This document shows positions 45,566 through 56,620 of a stretch of DNA of 64,000 bases, one piece after another; position 1 is the first letter of the stretch; each line of letters opens with the position of its first letter. Made by a program: the position numbers and the translations under genes. The notes beneath the pieces are model-generated. The model saw only the letters and a program-made list of their open reading frames with translations. It was not told the DNA's origin and did no database searches. Origin of the DNA: Ambrosia x helenae (lineage: Eukaryota > Streptophyta > Magnoliopsida > Asterales > Asteraceae); contig CM061231.1 of the NCBI GenBank assembly GCA_030844895.1, positions 4,904,001 through 4,968,000 on the forward strand. Direction: 5' to 3'.

Positions 45566-45729
45566 TGGTTCAGGAAAAATTCTTCAACCAACGCGACGTC
45601 CGCATCTGCGGACACGAATGCAGCTCGAAAAATCCGTGTGCCGTTGGTTTTTTGCTGCTCATGGTTTTATTTTTATTTTTTTTGTTTAATTATTGGATTT
45701 AAGGAATAAAAAATAATAAAGTTTTGTGA

Positions 45730-45840
45730 AAGTTTGTGCCCACATCCGTGAACCAGCACGGTAACTGAAACCCGAATTTGATTCACGGGACCACTACCAG
45801 CATGGGTGACGGCGGTGTTACCGTGCTGGTAACAGAGTAC
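45730..45840. repeat. Palindromic CAGCACGG block, third copy
   Basis: GTGAACCAGCACGGTAAC ... TTACCGTGCTGGTAAC with an inner TTCACGGGACCACTACCAGC. The same block occurs in the PIF/Harbinger-like elements at 11985-12080 and 13070-13160. Here no TIRs were found. Confidence 0.7.
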
Positions 45841-45958
45841 ACGTCGTCATGGCCGGCTATGGCATGACGCGACGAGGGCGACAGCACCAGGCCCGAATTT
45901 CCTAAGGGCTCGAAGTTTTGTTTTTCTTAAAAAAAAATAATTATATTATATATACATA

Positions 45959-46359
45959 GAGTAAAGATCCGGTACAAATAGCTTTTTTGGTAAGAACGGT
46001 GAGAATCAAAGGAGGGTATTTTTTTTTTTATTTTTTTTTTCAAAATTTTTTTTCCCATATTGTTAAACAAGTATTATAGTATTGAAAACTAAAAAAAAAA
46101 AAAAAAAAAAAAAAAAATTGGTGTAGAGTAATTACGTGTAAAGTAATTACATAATTACTCTAGTGTAAACTAATGTATTTACCTTAATGACGTAATTACA
46201 CTAAAAAAAAATTTTTAAATTTTTTTTTTGTATTATTCATCTAGAAAGAATGTTTAAGCACATGGGAAAAAAAATTCTAAAAAAAAAAATAATTTTTTTT
46301 ACCCCCTTTGATTCTCATAGTTCTTACAAAAAAAAACTATATGTATTTGATCTTTACTC
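45959..46359. mobile_element. MITE with 10-bp TSD (GAGTAAAGATC family), copy 2
   Basis: Same TIRs and interior as 21730-22129, flanked by TATATACATA (45949-45958, 46360-46369). Differences between copies are mostly in homopolymer runs. No ORF. Confidence 0.9.
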
Positions 46360-46389
46360 TATATACATATATAATAAGTAAAAAGAAAA

Positions 46390-46480
46390 TCAAACACAAG
46401 TTGTTGTAGCATAGCTAGTTGTTATGCTTTCTTACAAAGTTGATGCCTCGGGTTCGATACCAATTCATAATTTTTTTGTT
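46390..46480 (+). mobile_element. Probable tRNA-derived SINE
   Basis: GTAGCATAGCTAGTTGTT (A-box-like) and a B box GGGTTCGATACC at tRNA-like spacing. A T-rich tail follows. TSD not resolved. Confidence 0.45.
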
Positions 46481-46573
46481 TCAACGGATGAACTGATATT
46501 AATATAATGTATCGCCTAATAAATGATGTTCCCCATATTAATTACTAATTACTTTCTTTTTTTAAAAGACACT

Positions 46574-46697
46574 TTTTTTTTAACGGCAAATTTTATACCA
46601 CCTTATTTTCACATAACCTTGCATTTGCAAGGATTTGAACCCACAACCTCACATTTGTAAGGGAGGACACCATACCACTAGACCAAGAGGTCATGGG
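46574..46697 (-). mobile_element. SINE with 15-bp TSD
   Basis: On the minus strand: GACCTCTTGGTCTAGTGGTA (A box), GTGGGTTCAAATCC (B box), then a short body ending TTTGCCGTTAAAAAAAA. It is flanked by TTTTTAAAAGACACT (46559-46573, 46698-46712). Length 124 bp. The body end (AACGGCAAA on plus) also occurs at about 44790, suggesting another, decayed copy. Confidence 0.85.
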
Positions 46698-46712
46698 TTT
46701 TTAAAAGACACT

Positions 46713-47080
46713 AATTACTTCATACGTGACATACTATGTCTCAACTAGCTTAAAGGCCATATAAAAAAGTTTACTTCGAATGTTTGTCCAAATACTACCA
46801 AACTTGTTTATCTTTTCCATCCTTATCTCAAAATATTTCCACTTCATAAAACCAAGTTTTAAAACAACCGTATAATACATGGGGCTACAACCTTATAATA
46901 TTTCCTCTCCTAAATACAAATACCAATCCGGTCTATTGAAAACGAGAGGTTTGCTTCAAAAAAACACTAGATCCGTGCGATTCACTTGAGTAGGTAAATT
47001 TAGATCATTTTGGTACCATACTTTTGTTTTGATGATTGTTATAACAATATTGTCGTATTATGGTTTTTATATATATGATG
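46713..47080. other. Intergenic, no gene seen
   Basis: AT-rich DNA between a SINE and a Helitron; no ORF or repeat end could be supported. Confidence 0.4.
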
Positions 47081-47081
47081 A

Positions 47082-48654
47082 CTAGATTATACCCCGGGAA
47101 CCTCCCGGAGTTGAGAAATCTAATATGACATATTAATCTTACATATAAAATAGAATGATGCGCTTTACAGTTACATGCAGGAAAGCTTCGGATAGCACCT
47201 AACCTAAAACCATAGTTGTCAAAGCGCCTAGGCGCAGTCAAGGCGCATAGGCCGAGCCCGGAGCCTAGGCGCAAGGCACATAAAAAATGACGGCTTTTTA
47301 TAATTAAGCGCATAGTATAAAATACATTTTTTAGGGATTCTAGAGATGTTTTAGGCATGTTTAGGGCTATTTTAGGATGTTTTAGGGTTGTTTAAGACTT
47401 GTTCATGACTCATTTAGGATGTTTTAGAGGTTTATGCAACTTTTAGCCTGAATTTGGCCGAAAATCTGCTCTGATAGTGCGCCTCAGTGCCTAAGCGCGC
47501 GCCTCACAGGGCGCAGCGCACTTGGTGCGCCTCGAGCCTAGGCGTGCTTTTGACAACTATACCTAAAACAATTAAAAATGTATCTCAAATGTTAACGCCT
47601 AACCTTAAACAATGTATAACTCTATTATTAATATCTAACATAAAACAATGTATAAATCCAATGCTAACGCATGTTGAAAATAGAATTCATATTTACCGAA
47701 ACATAATTAGTGACTTGCCTATACATGATTAATGATTTACCTGAACACTTTGTGTTTTTTTTCCTGTATGAACAGAATCCTACAAAAAAATAGTCGTTTT
47801 TTTCTCTGTTTTTTATATAACACTATGGTACCCGTTGGAAAGATAATAAAACGCTCATTATTTTGGCGTAATTTTTTTCTTTAAAAAATCTCGTAAATAA
47901 AAGATATTAACGTTTATAAATTATGGGAGGAAACATAAGAGATAAGAGAGAAAAATCCAATTTTGTTTTTAAATTCACCCCGGGAGCGTCCTGGGTTGAG
48001 AAATTTAATATGATACATCAATTTTACATAAGAAATAGACTGATGTATAACTCTAATATTAATATCTAACCTAAAACAAATTAACTATGTACAACTCCAA
48101 TGCTAACACCTAACCTAAAAGAATGTAGAACTTTAATATAACTCTAATATTAACACCTATCTTAAAGACTAAACAAATGTACAACTCTAACATACTAATA
48201 TTGATACCTAACTTAAAACAACGTATAACTTTATTAACCTATTCGGCTCTGGTTGAAATTTTTTTTCATATTTACTGATTTAAACATAATTAGTGACTTG
48301 TCTATACATGATTAATGATTTACCTGAACACTTTGTGTTTTTTTCCTGTATGAACAAAACCCCACAAAAAATTTCTCCGTTTTTTATATAGCATTATGGT
48401 ACTCGTTGGAAAGATAATAAAACGCTCAATAATTTGGTGTAATTTTTTTATTTAAAAAATCTCGTATATTAAAAATATTAACGTTTAAAAATTATGGGAG
48501 GAAACATGAGGGTGAAAAATCCAATTTTGTTTTTAAATTATTTTTTCCTAAAATATCCCAATGCCACATGGGATGACACATGACACACTCAAAGAAGAGA
48601 ATGCATCTTTGAGTGACATGTCATTAAAATGACTTGGTTTATTATATGTATAGA
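47082..48654 (-). mobile_element. Composite non-autonomous Helitron carrying a hAT MITE
   Basis: On the minus strand it starts TCTATACATATAATAAACC (after host A, 48655) and ends with the hairpin CCGGGAGGTTCCCGGGG then TATAATCTAG and host T (47081). It is the same family as 10114-10752. Near 47970 there is a second, internal 3'-end-like motif (CCCGGGAGCGTCCTGGG), and sequence on both sides of it repeats (TTATGGGAGGAAACAT at about 47921 and 48493). The element is thus a fusion of two copies. A CATAGTTGTCA MITE lies at 47211-47561. Confidence 0.85.
47211..47561. mobile_element. hAT-type MITE (CATAGTTGTCA family), copy 2
   Basis: TIRs CATAGTTGTCAAAGCGC and GCTTTTGACAACTATA with a perfect 8-bp TSD CCTAAAAC (47203-47210, 47562-47569). 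The related Helitron at 10114-10752 has a single copy of this site (10625-10632, reverse orientation). Confidence 0.95.
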
Positions 48655-48944
48655 TGATTGAGTTTAAATTATATGGGCTCGATAATTTTTAGTGGCCCCA
48701 GACCCAAAACATTTTAATATTTCTCGGAGACGGCCCTGCCCCTAGCACACATGACAACCCTTTTTTAGACATACAACTAACCATAACAAGAAGACCCTTT
48801 GTTTTACAAATACGTGGTCACATGCAAATATAATAATTTCAACTAAACCACCATTCAGATCCAACCGTCCAAATCAATCTACTAACGCCACGTAATCACC
48901 AGTCTCACCACAATCATCTCACATTTCACTCATTCCATAACTAA

Positions 48945-48949
48945 CCACC

Positions 48950-48983
<34 letters not shown>
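48945..48983. repeat. (CT)n tract in the TLP gene leader
   Basis: A run of CT repeats 35-70 bp upstream of the tubby-like start codon. Pyrimidine-rich leaders are common in plant 5' UTRs; no TATA box was identified. Confidence 0.8.
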
Positions 48984-48986
<3 letters not shown>

Positions 48987-49017
48987 TTTCTCTCTCTAAA
49001 AAACAACAACAATAATA

Positions 49018-52000
49018 ATGTCATTACGAAGATCCTTCCTCTCACGACGACCCAGCACTCGATCAAATTCGTTAAACGAATCAAAGAGTTCGAACATCTG
49101 CATTGCTGAACCTCAAGGCGTAGATAATGGAGAAAGCTGCTGGTCTAATATGTTGCCGGAGCTGTTAGGAGAGATTATTAAGCGAGTGGAAGAGAGAGAT
49201 GACAGGTGGCCAGTGAGGAGAGACGTGGTGGTGTGTGGATGTGTGTGTAAACGATGGAGAGATGTTACTAGACAGATTGTTAAGCCTCCTGTATATAATG
49301 GTAGAATTACGTTTCCTTCTTGTCTTAAGCAGGTATGATTAGGTTTTCTAAACTAATGGAATTAGTTAGTGGTGGCGTTACGAATTGATTTTGTGCAGTT
49401 TATGTTGGTTTCTGTTATGATTTTTGTGATCTGTATGTTGTTGATGGATTTGATTAGAGGTTTTAGATTTGAATTAGTCAGTTGGAGTGTGATTTGACCT
49501 AATTTTATTGTTAGATTGACTTAGATTCATTTATTAGTTAAAATCAATAGGTTATCTTGTTCTGTTAGTGAGTGTTAGGTATAGTAGAGAGGTTAGGAGA
49601 AAGGAGACAGATTGTGCAGTTTTTATTGATTTGGTTGATGATTTCTATGATCTGTATGTTGCTGATTCGACGTTTTAGATTTAAATTAGTCAGAAGTCAA
49701 ATTCCAAAAAGTCAAACATGTTTAGTTGCAATGATAAGGAACAGTTTGATTATGTATGCTTGCTCTGTTTATGGTCTTATTTTGAAGTCATCCTTGAATG
49801 TACATAGTAGCTGTAACTAAAATGATGCTACTGATCATATGGGTATTTAGGGGTCATTTAAATCATGAAATGATCTGTTCATCTGATTTTGAAACTTCAA
49901 ATAAACTCATAGTTGTCAAAGGCGTAAAGCGCACTCAAGGCACTTTGGTACCGCCTGTTGCCTAGGCGAGAAGCACAAAAAAAGCGTGGGCCTGAGAAAA
50001 AAAAAGGCGCAAATAAAAGAAAAGGGAAACTCACCAAAATCACTAAAATATGACAACTATCAACAATAAAGATCAATATAATATAGTAGCACCATTATTA
50101 AAAACCATCAAAATATCCGAATAGCAAGTTCTTCATACTTGAAACCCAAAAAAATAGAGGTTGTTTATATAGATCACTATGCATAACCTGTTTAAAAAAT
50201 AAAAGATATGATTTATCTATAAAAGTTGGTAAGTAGATATTATTTTCAAAAGTCGGCTTGGTAAAGGGATAAAACTTAAAAAAAAATCATTGCTTTTTTT
50301 ATCTAGGAGACAAAAGCGGCAGAGGGTCGCTTCTAGGAATTTCATCGCCTAGGCGAGCGCTTTTGACAACTGTGAATAAACTCAGTGTGTGATTTCCCCT
50401 AATTTTATTGTGAGTGCTTTAGATTCGTTTATTAGTAAAAAGGTTATCTGGTTGTGTAAAACACCTGAAACCTAACAGAAGTTAAATTTCAAAAAGTCAA
50501 ATTTGTGTAGTAAAACTAGAAATAATAAGGAATGGTCTGATAGATGCTTGCCTTTGTTTATGGTTGACAATGCTGACTAGGTCTAATTTTGAAGTTATTC
50601 TTGGAAACATAGTAGCTGTAAGAAAAATGATGCAGTTAATCTGATTATCTGGTTGTGTAGGGTGGTCATTATAATCATGAAGTGATCTGAATATCTGATT
50701 TTGAAACTTCAAACAGCATCCGTACATCCAACGACTATGTCTTGCTTCTGTTTCGTTACAGTTTGTTATCTAATTCTGATTATTCCATTTCACATAATTA
50801 CTTTTATAACATGATGTCAAAGTGTCAAACTCGTGAGTAGTTAAAATTTGTGTGTTGTGACTGTTGTTTTTCTAGTAAACTCGTAACCTTTTAGGTTGCT
50901 AGATCACGAGATTTTTTAGTGTCTTGTAAGGTTTTAATATACCCTTGAAATTTATCAATGTTTTTGTAGCCTGGTCCACGTGATTCTCCGATTCAATGCC
51001 TTATTAAAAGAAATAAGAAGAATTCAGTGTTTTACCTTTATCTTGCTGCTAGCCCATGTAAGTATGCATATTGCTTAAAGCCTTGAACCTCTTTTTGAAT
51101 AATTACATGTGCATTTGGAAGCATGAGAAGGTCATTACTATTTTTATGTCTAGGTTTGATGATGTGATCATTCTAAAAGTTTACAAATCCATTCCATGTA
51201 TATCTTTCTTATGTCGTCACAATATTATATTTATCCTTTTAGAACATAAAAGTATCATCTTTACTCATTTGATAGTAAATAATACAAAATTATTTACTTA
51301 TAACATACTGGTTCATTACATAAACAAGAAGGAAAACAATGCAATTACTAAGACTCATCTCAGCGGGTAATGTTCTCATTGTTTATTCAGTGAACGAAGT
51401 TGTTATAACTTTAAGTGATTTTGTTTTCTGTTTATCATATGGAATGATAAATATGATATCATGAAATTTAGAACGATATGTATGAAGTTTTCAACTTTAA
51501 GAACTTTAGAAGGATATATATTAGATTTTAAACACTTAAAGTTACTAATTTGAGTTTCATTTTTGTGTCATGCTGGTTAGTTCTGTTTCATGATGTTAGT
51601 GTTGTTGAACAATGCTTTTTATTGTTACTTCCTTGATAATTTGGATCCTATTTTTGGCAGCATTTACAAACAAGGGTAAATTTCTATTGGCAGCACGGAG
51701 ATGTAGAAATGGTGCTCACACGGAGTACATAATATCACTTGATCCTGACGATTCAGCTCAAGGAAGCAGCGCCTATGTTGGTAAATTACGGTAGTCATCT
51801 TCTAAAAGAAGAAAACATGATTGTGTTTTCTTCATATTGGTCATTCTTTTCCCAAAGTGCAAACATTCATACCAAATTTAACTTCGTACCCTGTCCATCT
51901 GGCTACACATAATATTCTTAAAGAAGAAAACATGACCGTGTTTCATCATATTGTTCCTTTTTTTTTTGCAAAGTGCAAACACTCTTACCAAGTTTAACGT

Positions 52001-53030
52001 AGGAGACTATCCATCTGGCTGCACATAACTCTTAGATTCCTCGTCGTGGAGATACTGGCACCCTTATTGTATTTTGTTTTCCTGTATGGGTATGAACATA
52101 AGTCCATAACAATATCTCTTGGACAAAACAGACATACATATAAAATATTACATTTACTCATTAACTGGCGAATAAGATAAAATCAGTTACTTATAACATG
52201 TTTCACTGAACAAACAATAAAGAGTAAAGACGTTATGAGCTGTCAGCTGAGATGATGCTCAGCATTAACATTGTTTTGTATCCGTCTCTTCGCCTTTCAT
52301 TAAGGAATGGACAAAAACGCCATTTTAGTTACTTTTGTAAAGGTAGGATATATATTACTTAGAAGAATATATTAAGAAATTTCATATCATCATGCTTCTA
52401 CTCCAGGCCTGTTATTGATTCTAATTTATTTGCATGATATAAATACACAGTTCAGATTTCCTTGGCACAAAGTTCACAATATATGACACACAGCCTCCAC
52501 ACGATGGGGCGAAACCGTCAAGCAGCAGATCTGGGCGCCGGTTCACAAGCAAACAAATAAGCCCGCAAGTTCCAGCAGGCAATTTTGAAATTGGTGAAGT
52601 ATCATACAAGTTCAACCTTTTGAAATCAAGGGGTCCAAGAAGAATGACATGTTCGTTAAAGTGCACACCATACCCACGTGAACCCAGTAAGCCCGAAGAT
52701 GAACGCATAATAACAAGGTCAAAATCAGTAGCTTGTGGTCAAGGTCAAACTCTTTTGAGGAACAAAGCTCCCAGATGGCATGAACACTTGCAATGCTGGT
52801 GCTTGAATTTTCATGGCCGTGTGACGGTTGCATCAGTGAAGAACTTTCAGTTAGTTGCTACACTGGATCAGAGCCAGCCGGGCGGAGAAGGAGACGGTGA
52901 AACGGTTTTGCTCCAGTTTGGGAAAGTCGGAGATGACGTGTTCACCATGGATTATAGACAGCCATTGTCAGCTTTTCACGCGTTCGCTGTCTGCCTTACT
53001 AGTTTTGGGACAAAGCTAGCATGCGAATGA
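49018..53030 (+). CDS. TLP7: Tubby-like F-box protein (TLP7-like)
   Basis: Four exons with GT-AG introns: 49018-49332, 50970-51057, 51661-51790, 52451-53030, giving 370 aa. An F-box (WSNMLPELLGEIIKRVEERD through VCGCVCKRWRDVT, residues ~40-88) would recruit SKP1 in an SCF ubiquitin ligase. The rest is the tubby C-terminal domain: PGPRDSPIQCLIKRNKK, GKFLLAARRCRNGAHTEYI, SDFLGTKFTIYD, KAPRWHEHLQCWCLNFHGR, and the invariant end FGTKLACE. Tubby domains bind membrane phosphoinositides; plant TLPs are linked to stress signalling. The N-terminus MSLRRSFLSRR and the conserved 4-exon layout fit the TLP7 type, and the exact ortholog is a judgement by eye. The context around the ATG (CAATAATAATG) is favourable. 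Intron 1 holds a hAT MITE. The gene appears intact. Confidence 0.95.
49908..50374. mobile_element. hAT-type MITE (CATAGTTGTCA family), copy 3
   Basis: TIRs CATAGTTGTCAAAGGCG and GCGCTTTTGACAACTGTG with a perfect 8-bp TSD AATAAACT (49900-49907, 50375-50382). It lies in intron 1 of the tubby-like gene. 467 bp, no ORF. Confidence 0.95.
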
Positions 53031-53478
53031 CAACGTTGTGTTTAAGGTAATGTGTTTTTTCCTTCAAAATATAAGAATGCAAGTTTCTTACTTTGGGTGG
53101 TGTGATGTATATATGAATGCAAAGGCCCTTAAACCTTGTTGGTCTGTTACTTTGTGTTAAAAATGAATTGTAATCAAGTAATATTTTTGGTCCTTAGGGA
53201 TCAAATAAGAAAAATCAAGATCCAAGAAGGATGCTAAACTTCGCGAATAGCGACTATCCTTGGCTTTTGTTTATCGTCGAAACATACAAATATCGAAAAA
53301 GCAGTTTGGGATCTAATGACTTGGCAAACAATCAATTCTTAGTCTACAAAATACACCATCTTGACTGTACTAGCAATGCGATCACACCGAACAAAAATAT
53401 GTTTTGCAAATACATTTATACTTCCACAGTGGAAATAACATAACAAATGTAGCCCACAAAAAAAAAAAAACCACTGTA
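53031..53478. other. TLP7-like 3' region, no further gene
   Basis: Probable 3' UTR in its first part. The short frame 53231-53443 has no motif. A poly(A) run at 53459-53471 could be a retroposon tail or chance. Confidence 0.4.
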
Positions 53479-53481
53479 TAA

Positions 53482-53820
53482 GGCTAAGGGGTATGGTGGT
53501 CGGGGAAGGGGCTCGGGGGTGATGTGGCTATTTTTGCCGATCGGGAACACCGCCCCCCCCCCCCCCCGACCGGGCTTCGGCAAACTCGGCATAATTCCAC
53601 CGATGGTACCGACGCGAATTCCAAGGCTATGGGGTATGTGTGTGGCTGAAGATGGAGGATGGAGATAAGTTTTTGGTTTTTTTTTTTTTTTTCACTTAAA
53701 ATAATGGAAGGGGGAAGGGGGAACCATTTCCCCTATAAGGGGGAGGGGAAGGGGGAAATGACGTGGCGCTGACGTGGACAAGGGGGAAGGAAGGGGGAAG
53801 GGTGACCACACCCCATAGCC
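53482..53820. mobile_element. Tourist-like MITE, G/C-homopolymer rich
   Basis: Ends GGCTAAGGGGTATGGTGGTC and GGTGACCACACCCCATAGCC, with TAA on both sides (53479-53481, 53821-53823). Interior has a C-run at about 53551-53568 and GGGGGAAGG repeats. Open frames in it are low complexity. Confidence 0.75.
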
Positions 53821-54281
53821 TAATAAAAAATAAAAATAAAAATAAAAAGCACGGTTGAGCCAAAAATTCCAGGTGTGTATCAGAACCAATTTGGGTAGAA
53901 GACGATAATTGCAATTAACTTGGGACAGTGTACATTGCATAAACTAATTAAATTCATTCATGAGACTATACGGTGTGGATTCGGTGAATGTGGTCGGGGT
54001 GATAATCTGTCACTCGGTGGATAGGGGAACACCGCCCCTGAAAGAATTTTGCTGATTTTGGTGAAAATCAACTTATTGTATCGAACGATGTGATTGGTCG
54101 AGAAAATGTGAACGTTGGATATTAACGTTGGAAGGCAACCATTGTAAAAAAAATCAAACTTTTTACTTTATATAAATCAAACCTTCTCCATTTTTAACCA
54201 AGCATTTTTTAAACCAAAACCTTCAAATCTTCAAACAAAAAAAAAATATTACTTCAAAAAAAAAAAATATTATGGATCTAA

Positions 54282-54632
54282 GACCCACCGTAGTGGGAAG
54301 GTTTTTGGGCGCTATACACAAAAATGGAGCCCCCAACACCATTACATGGGGGCTCTATTTTTCAAAATGAGGCCTTGGCATTATATTTATGGCGTCGGAA
54401 CAAAACTCCCCCCTCCAATCATCCTTTGCCACATCAGACTCTCTCTCTCTCTCTCTTATTATTTTATTTTTTTTTATTTTAAAGATAAAATAAAATATTA
54501 ATAGGGGCTTTATAAATAAAGCCCCTACCACTACACCTCTTTTTCAGTTTCTCTTTCCATGCTGACTCAGCAGCCACGTGGACCAATCAGGAAGGGAGAC
54601 TTTATAAATAAAGCCTCCCACTACGCATGGTC
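54282..54632. mobile_element. Tourist-like MITE next to copy B
   Basis: Ends GACCCACCGTAGTGGGA and TCCCACTACGCATGGTC, with TAA at 54279-54281 and 54633-54635. Inner inverted pieces GGGGGCTC / GGGGCTTT and a (CT)n tract at about 54440. Its right TAA is also the left TAA of the next MITE. Confidence 0.75.
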
Positions 54633-54635
54633 TAA

Positions 54636-54941
54636 GAACATTCTTATCCCATTCATCAAATTATACTAAAAATCACTACTCCACCCCTAAATCTTCTCTC
54701 TTCTAATTAAAATAATAATACTTTTTCATACTTTTATCATTATATTTTCTCTCTCCTCACTCACAATCACTTCTAAAAATATTAAAATATGTTTAGGGGT
54801 GAACAATAACTTTTCATATTTAGGGGTAAAAGTGCTTCCACCAAATATTCTCTATATCCTCCACTCACAACCACTAACATTCACCCCATATAATTTGATG
54901 GAGACACTCACATATATTTGATGCCCGGGATGTGAATGCTC
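54636..54941. mobile_element. Tourist-like MITE, copy B
   Basis: Ends GAACATTCTTATCCC and GGATGTGAATGCTC, TAA on both sides (54633-54635, 54942-54944). The interior matches 17487-17804 (AAATCACTA, CTTTTATCATTATATTTT, CACCAAATATTCTCT). Confidence 0.9.
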
Positions 54942-55159
54942 TAAGGCGTTCAAACCCGCAACCTTTTTTTTTTCCAAACACCCCTGCTACTCCTTCGACC
55001 CAAGCCCCCAACTTCCAATACCCCCACTACATCGGTCGACCCTAGCACAAAAAAACGATGTAAACGTAAGCAAAATAATAGTTAAATAATGTTCAAATGC
55101 CCATGACACAATGATACATGTCCTACGTGCTCCAAACCTAGCAACCTACAAAAGCATGT

Positions 55160-56125
55160 TACCATGTGTCAACATAAAGTCGGTGAGTTTACAGTTTAAG
55201 TAAGCAAAACTAGAGTTTCCAAAATGGTATCTGAAGAAACAATAAGTATACCGGAGATTAAGACTAACCTCCGGGAAGTTAATACTTATGTAACTACGGT
55301 TTAATCCTTTACCCAAACCGTTATGACAACCCGAGAGTTTGTTAAGGTGAGTGTGGTATGTGTTGTGTATGATATGAACAAGAGATTTAAGTGGTTCGGT
55401 CGTTAATGACCTACGTCCACTGTGAAGGCACCGGAATATTATTGCTAACAAGAGAGAATTACAAGTAATGAGTATAGTAGTGATGGTTGTGTATGTGAAT
55501 GAATACATGAGTTGCATCTGATGCTATTTATAGGCTTAATAGTGGACCGCATGGAGAGGCCCACAAGTGACACCATTGGCTTGGGCCCAACCGGGGCCCA
55601 AGCCCATGGTCTTTCTGGAAATGGCGGGAAAGGACGAGGCACTGTTGATGACGTCAGCCCACAGTGCGGTCGTTGTTGTAGTTGGACACGTGTCCGCCTT
55701 CTGGTGGTGCACAGTAACGTCGTACTTGCTACAGTGTCCAGGCTATCTCTGCTGTCTGATTTGACGCCTGTCAGTGGAGGAAGTAATGCCTGCTGGTCAC
55801 TGTTCACGACAGCGTGTACAGTGCAGCCGTTCCCCTTTTGTACTATCTGCCACATGTCCTTCCTCTGTTGGTGTATGTTCTGACACAGATCCTTATGAAT
55901 CTTCCTTTTGTCGTCCCTTGTACCTCCTTCAACGTGCCAAGGGAATCTTCCGCGTGTGATGGCACGCGCGTACCAGGTATTAATTGTTGCTTATCATTTG
56001 TGCCGGCGCGCGAGGGTGTTGATTGGTTGTCCTCGCGCGAGTATGCTCCTGCGCCGTGACGTGGCGCAGGGTTGTTACTTAGTGGGGATAGGGACGCCTT
56101 TCAGATTAGGCTCCCTATCCCTTCA
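55160..56125 (-). mobile_element. 3' LTR of Tat-type element C
   Basis: The right (5') end is placed at 56125, where the minus strand changes from the purine tract AGGGGGACT to TGAAGGGATAGGG. Minus strand CCTATAAATAGCATC at about 55525-55540 is a good TATA box, with a pyrimidine-rich leader after it. The left end was not found; the limit given is approximate. Confidence 0.6.
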
Positions 56126-56140
56126 AGTCCCCCTAGTCTA
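56126..56140 (-). promoter_or_regulatory. Polypurine tract of element C
   Basis: Minus strand ACTAGGGGGACT adjoins the LTR start. This is the expected position for priming second-strand synthesis. Confidence 0.6.
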
Positions 56141-56302
56141 GGGCTTCTCCTGCTCGCTGATGAGGAGGTGGAGTGCTAGACTCGAAATGTAGAAGTCGCG
56201 GATGAAATCTCATCTGCTTGCGTTGTAACCTTTGGGGGTGTTATTCTGATTTGAGAAAATATAGGCGGGAAACGTATTTCTCCATTTTTCGTCAAATTGG
56301 CG

Positions 56303-56620
56303 CCGTGGAGGACGTCCTCCGCCCCAACGTTGCAGTGGTTGAGCGGGGAACGTCTTTTGAAGATTTACGTCAACTTTCCGCTGGGAAGGACGTTCTCCGC
56401 CCCAACGTTGCAGTGGTTGGGCGGGGAACGTCTTTTGAAAGTTTACGTCAACTTTCCGCTGGGAAGGACGTTCTCCGCCCCAACGTTGCAGTGGTTGGGC
56501 GGGGAACGTCTTTTGAAAGTTTACGTCAACTTTCCGCTGGGAAGGACGTTCTCCGCCCCAACGTTGCAGTGGTTGGGCGGGGAACGTCTTTTGAAAGTTT
56601 ACGTCAACTTTCCGCTTAGA
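56303..56620. repeat. 78-bp tandem repeat, 4 copies
   Basis: Three nearly identical units and one diverged unit, each with CTCCGCCCCAACGTTGCAG, GGGCGGGGAACGTC and ACGTCAACTTTCCGC. Because 78 is a multiple of three, all six frames stay open and mimic proteins. It lies between the PPT and the promoter of the antisense gene. Confidence 0.95.

Noticed and set aside
56286..56300. AAATTGGCGCCGTGG resembling a retrotransposon primer-binding site on the plus strand
   Set aside because: The pol gene, TATA box and purine tract of element C all indicate minus-strand orientation, and no plus-strand LTR end precedes it. Likely coincidence.
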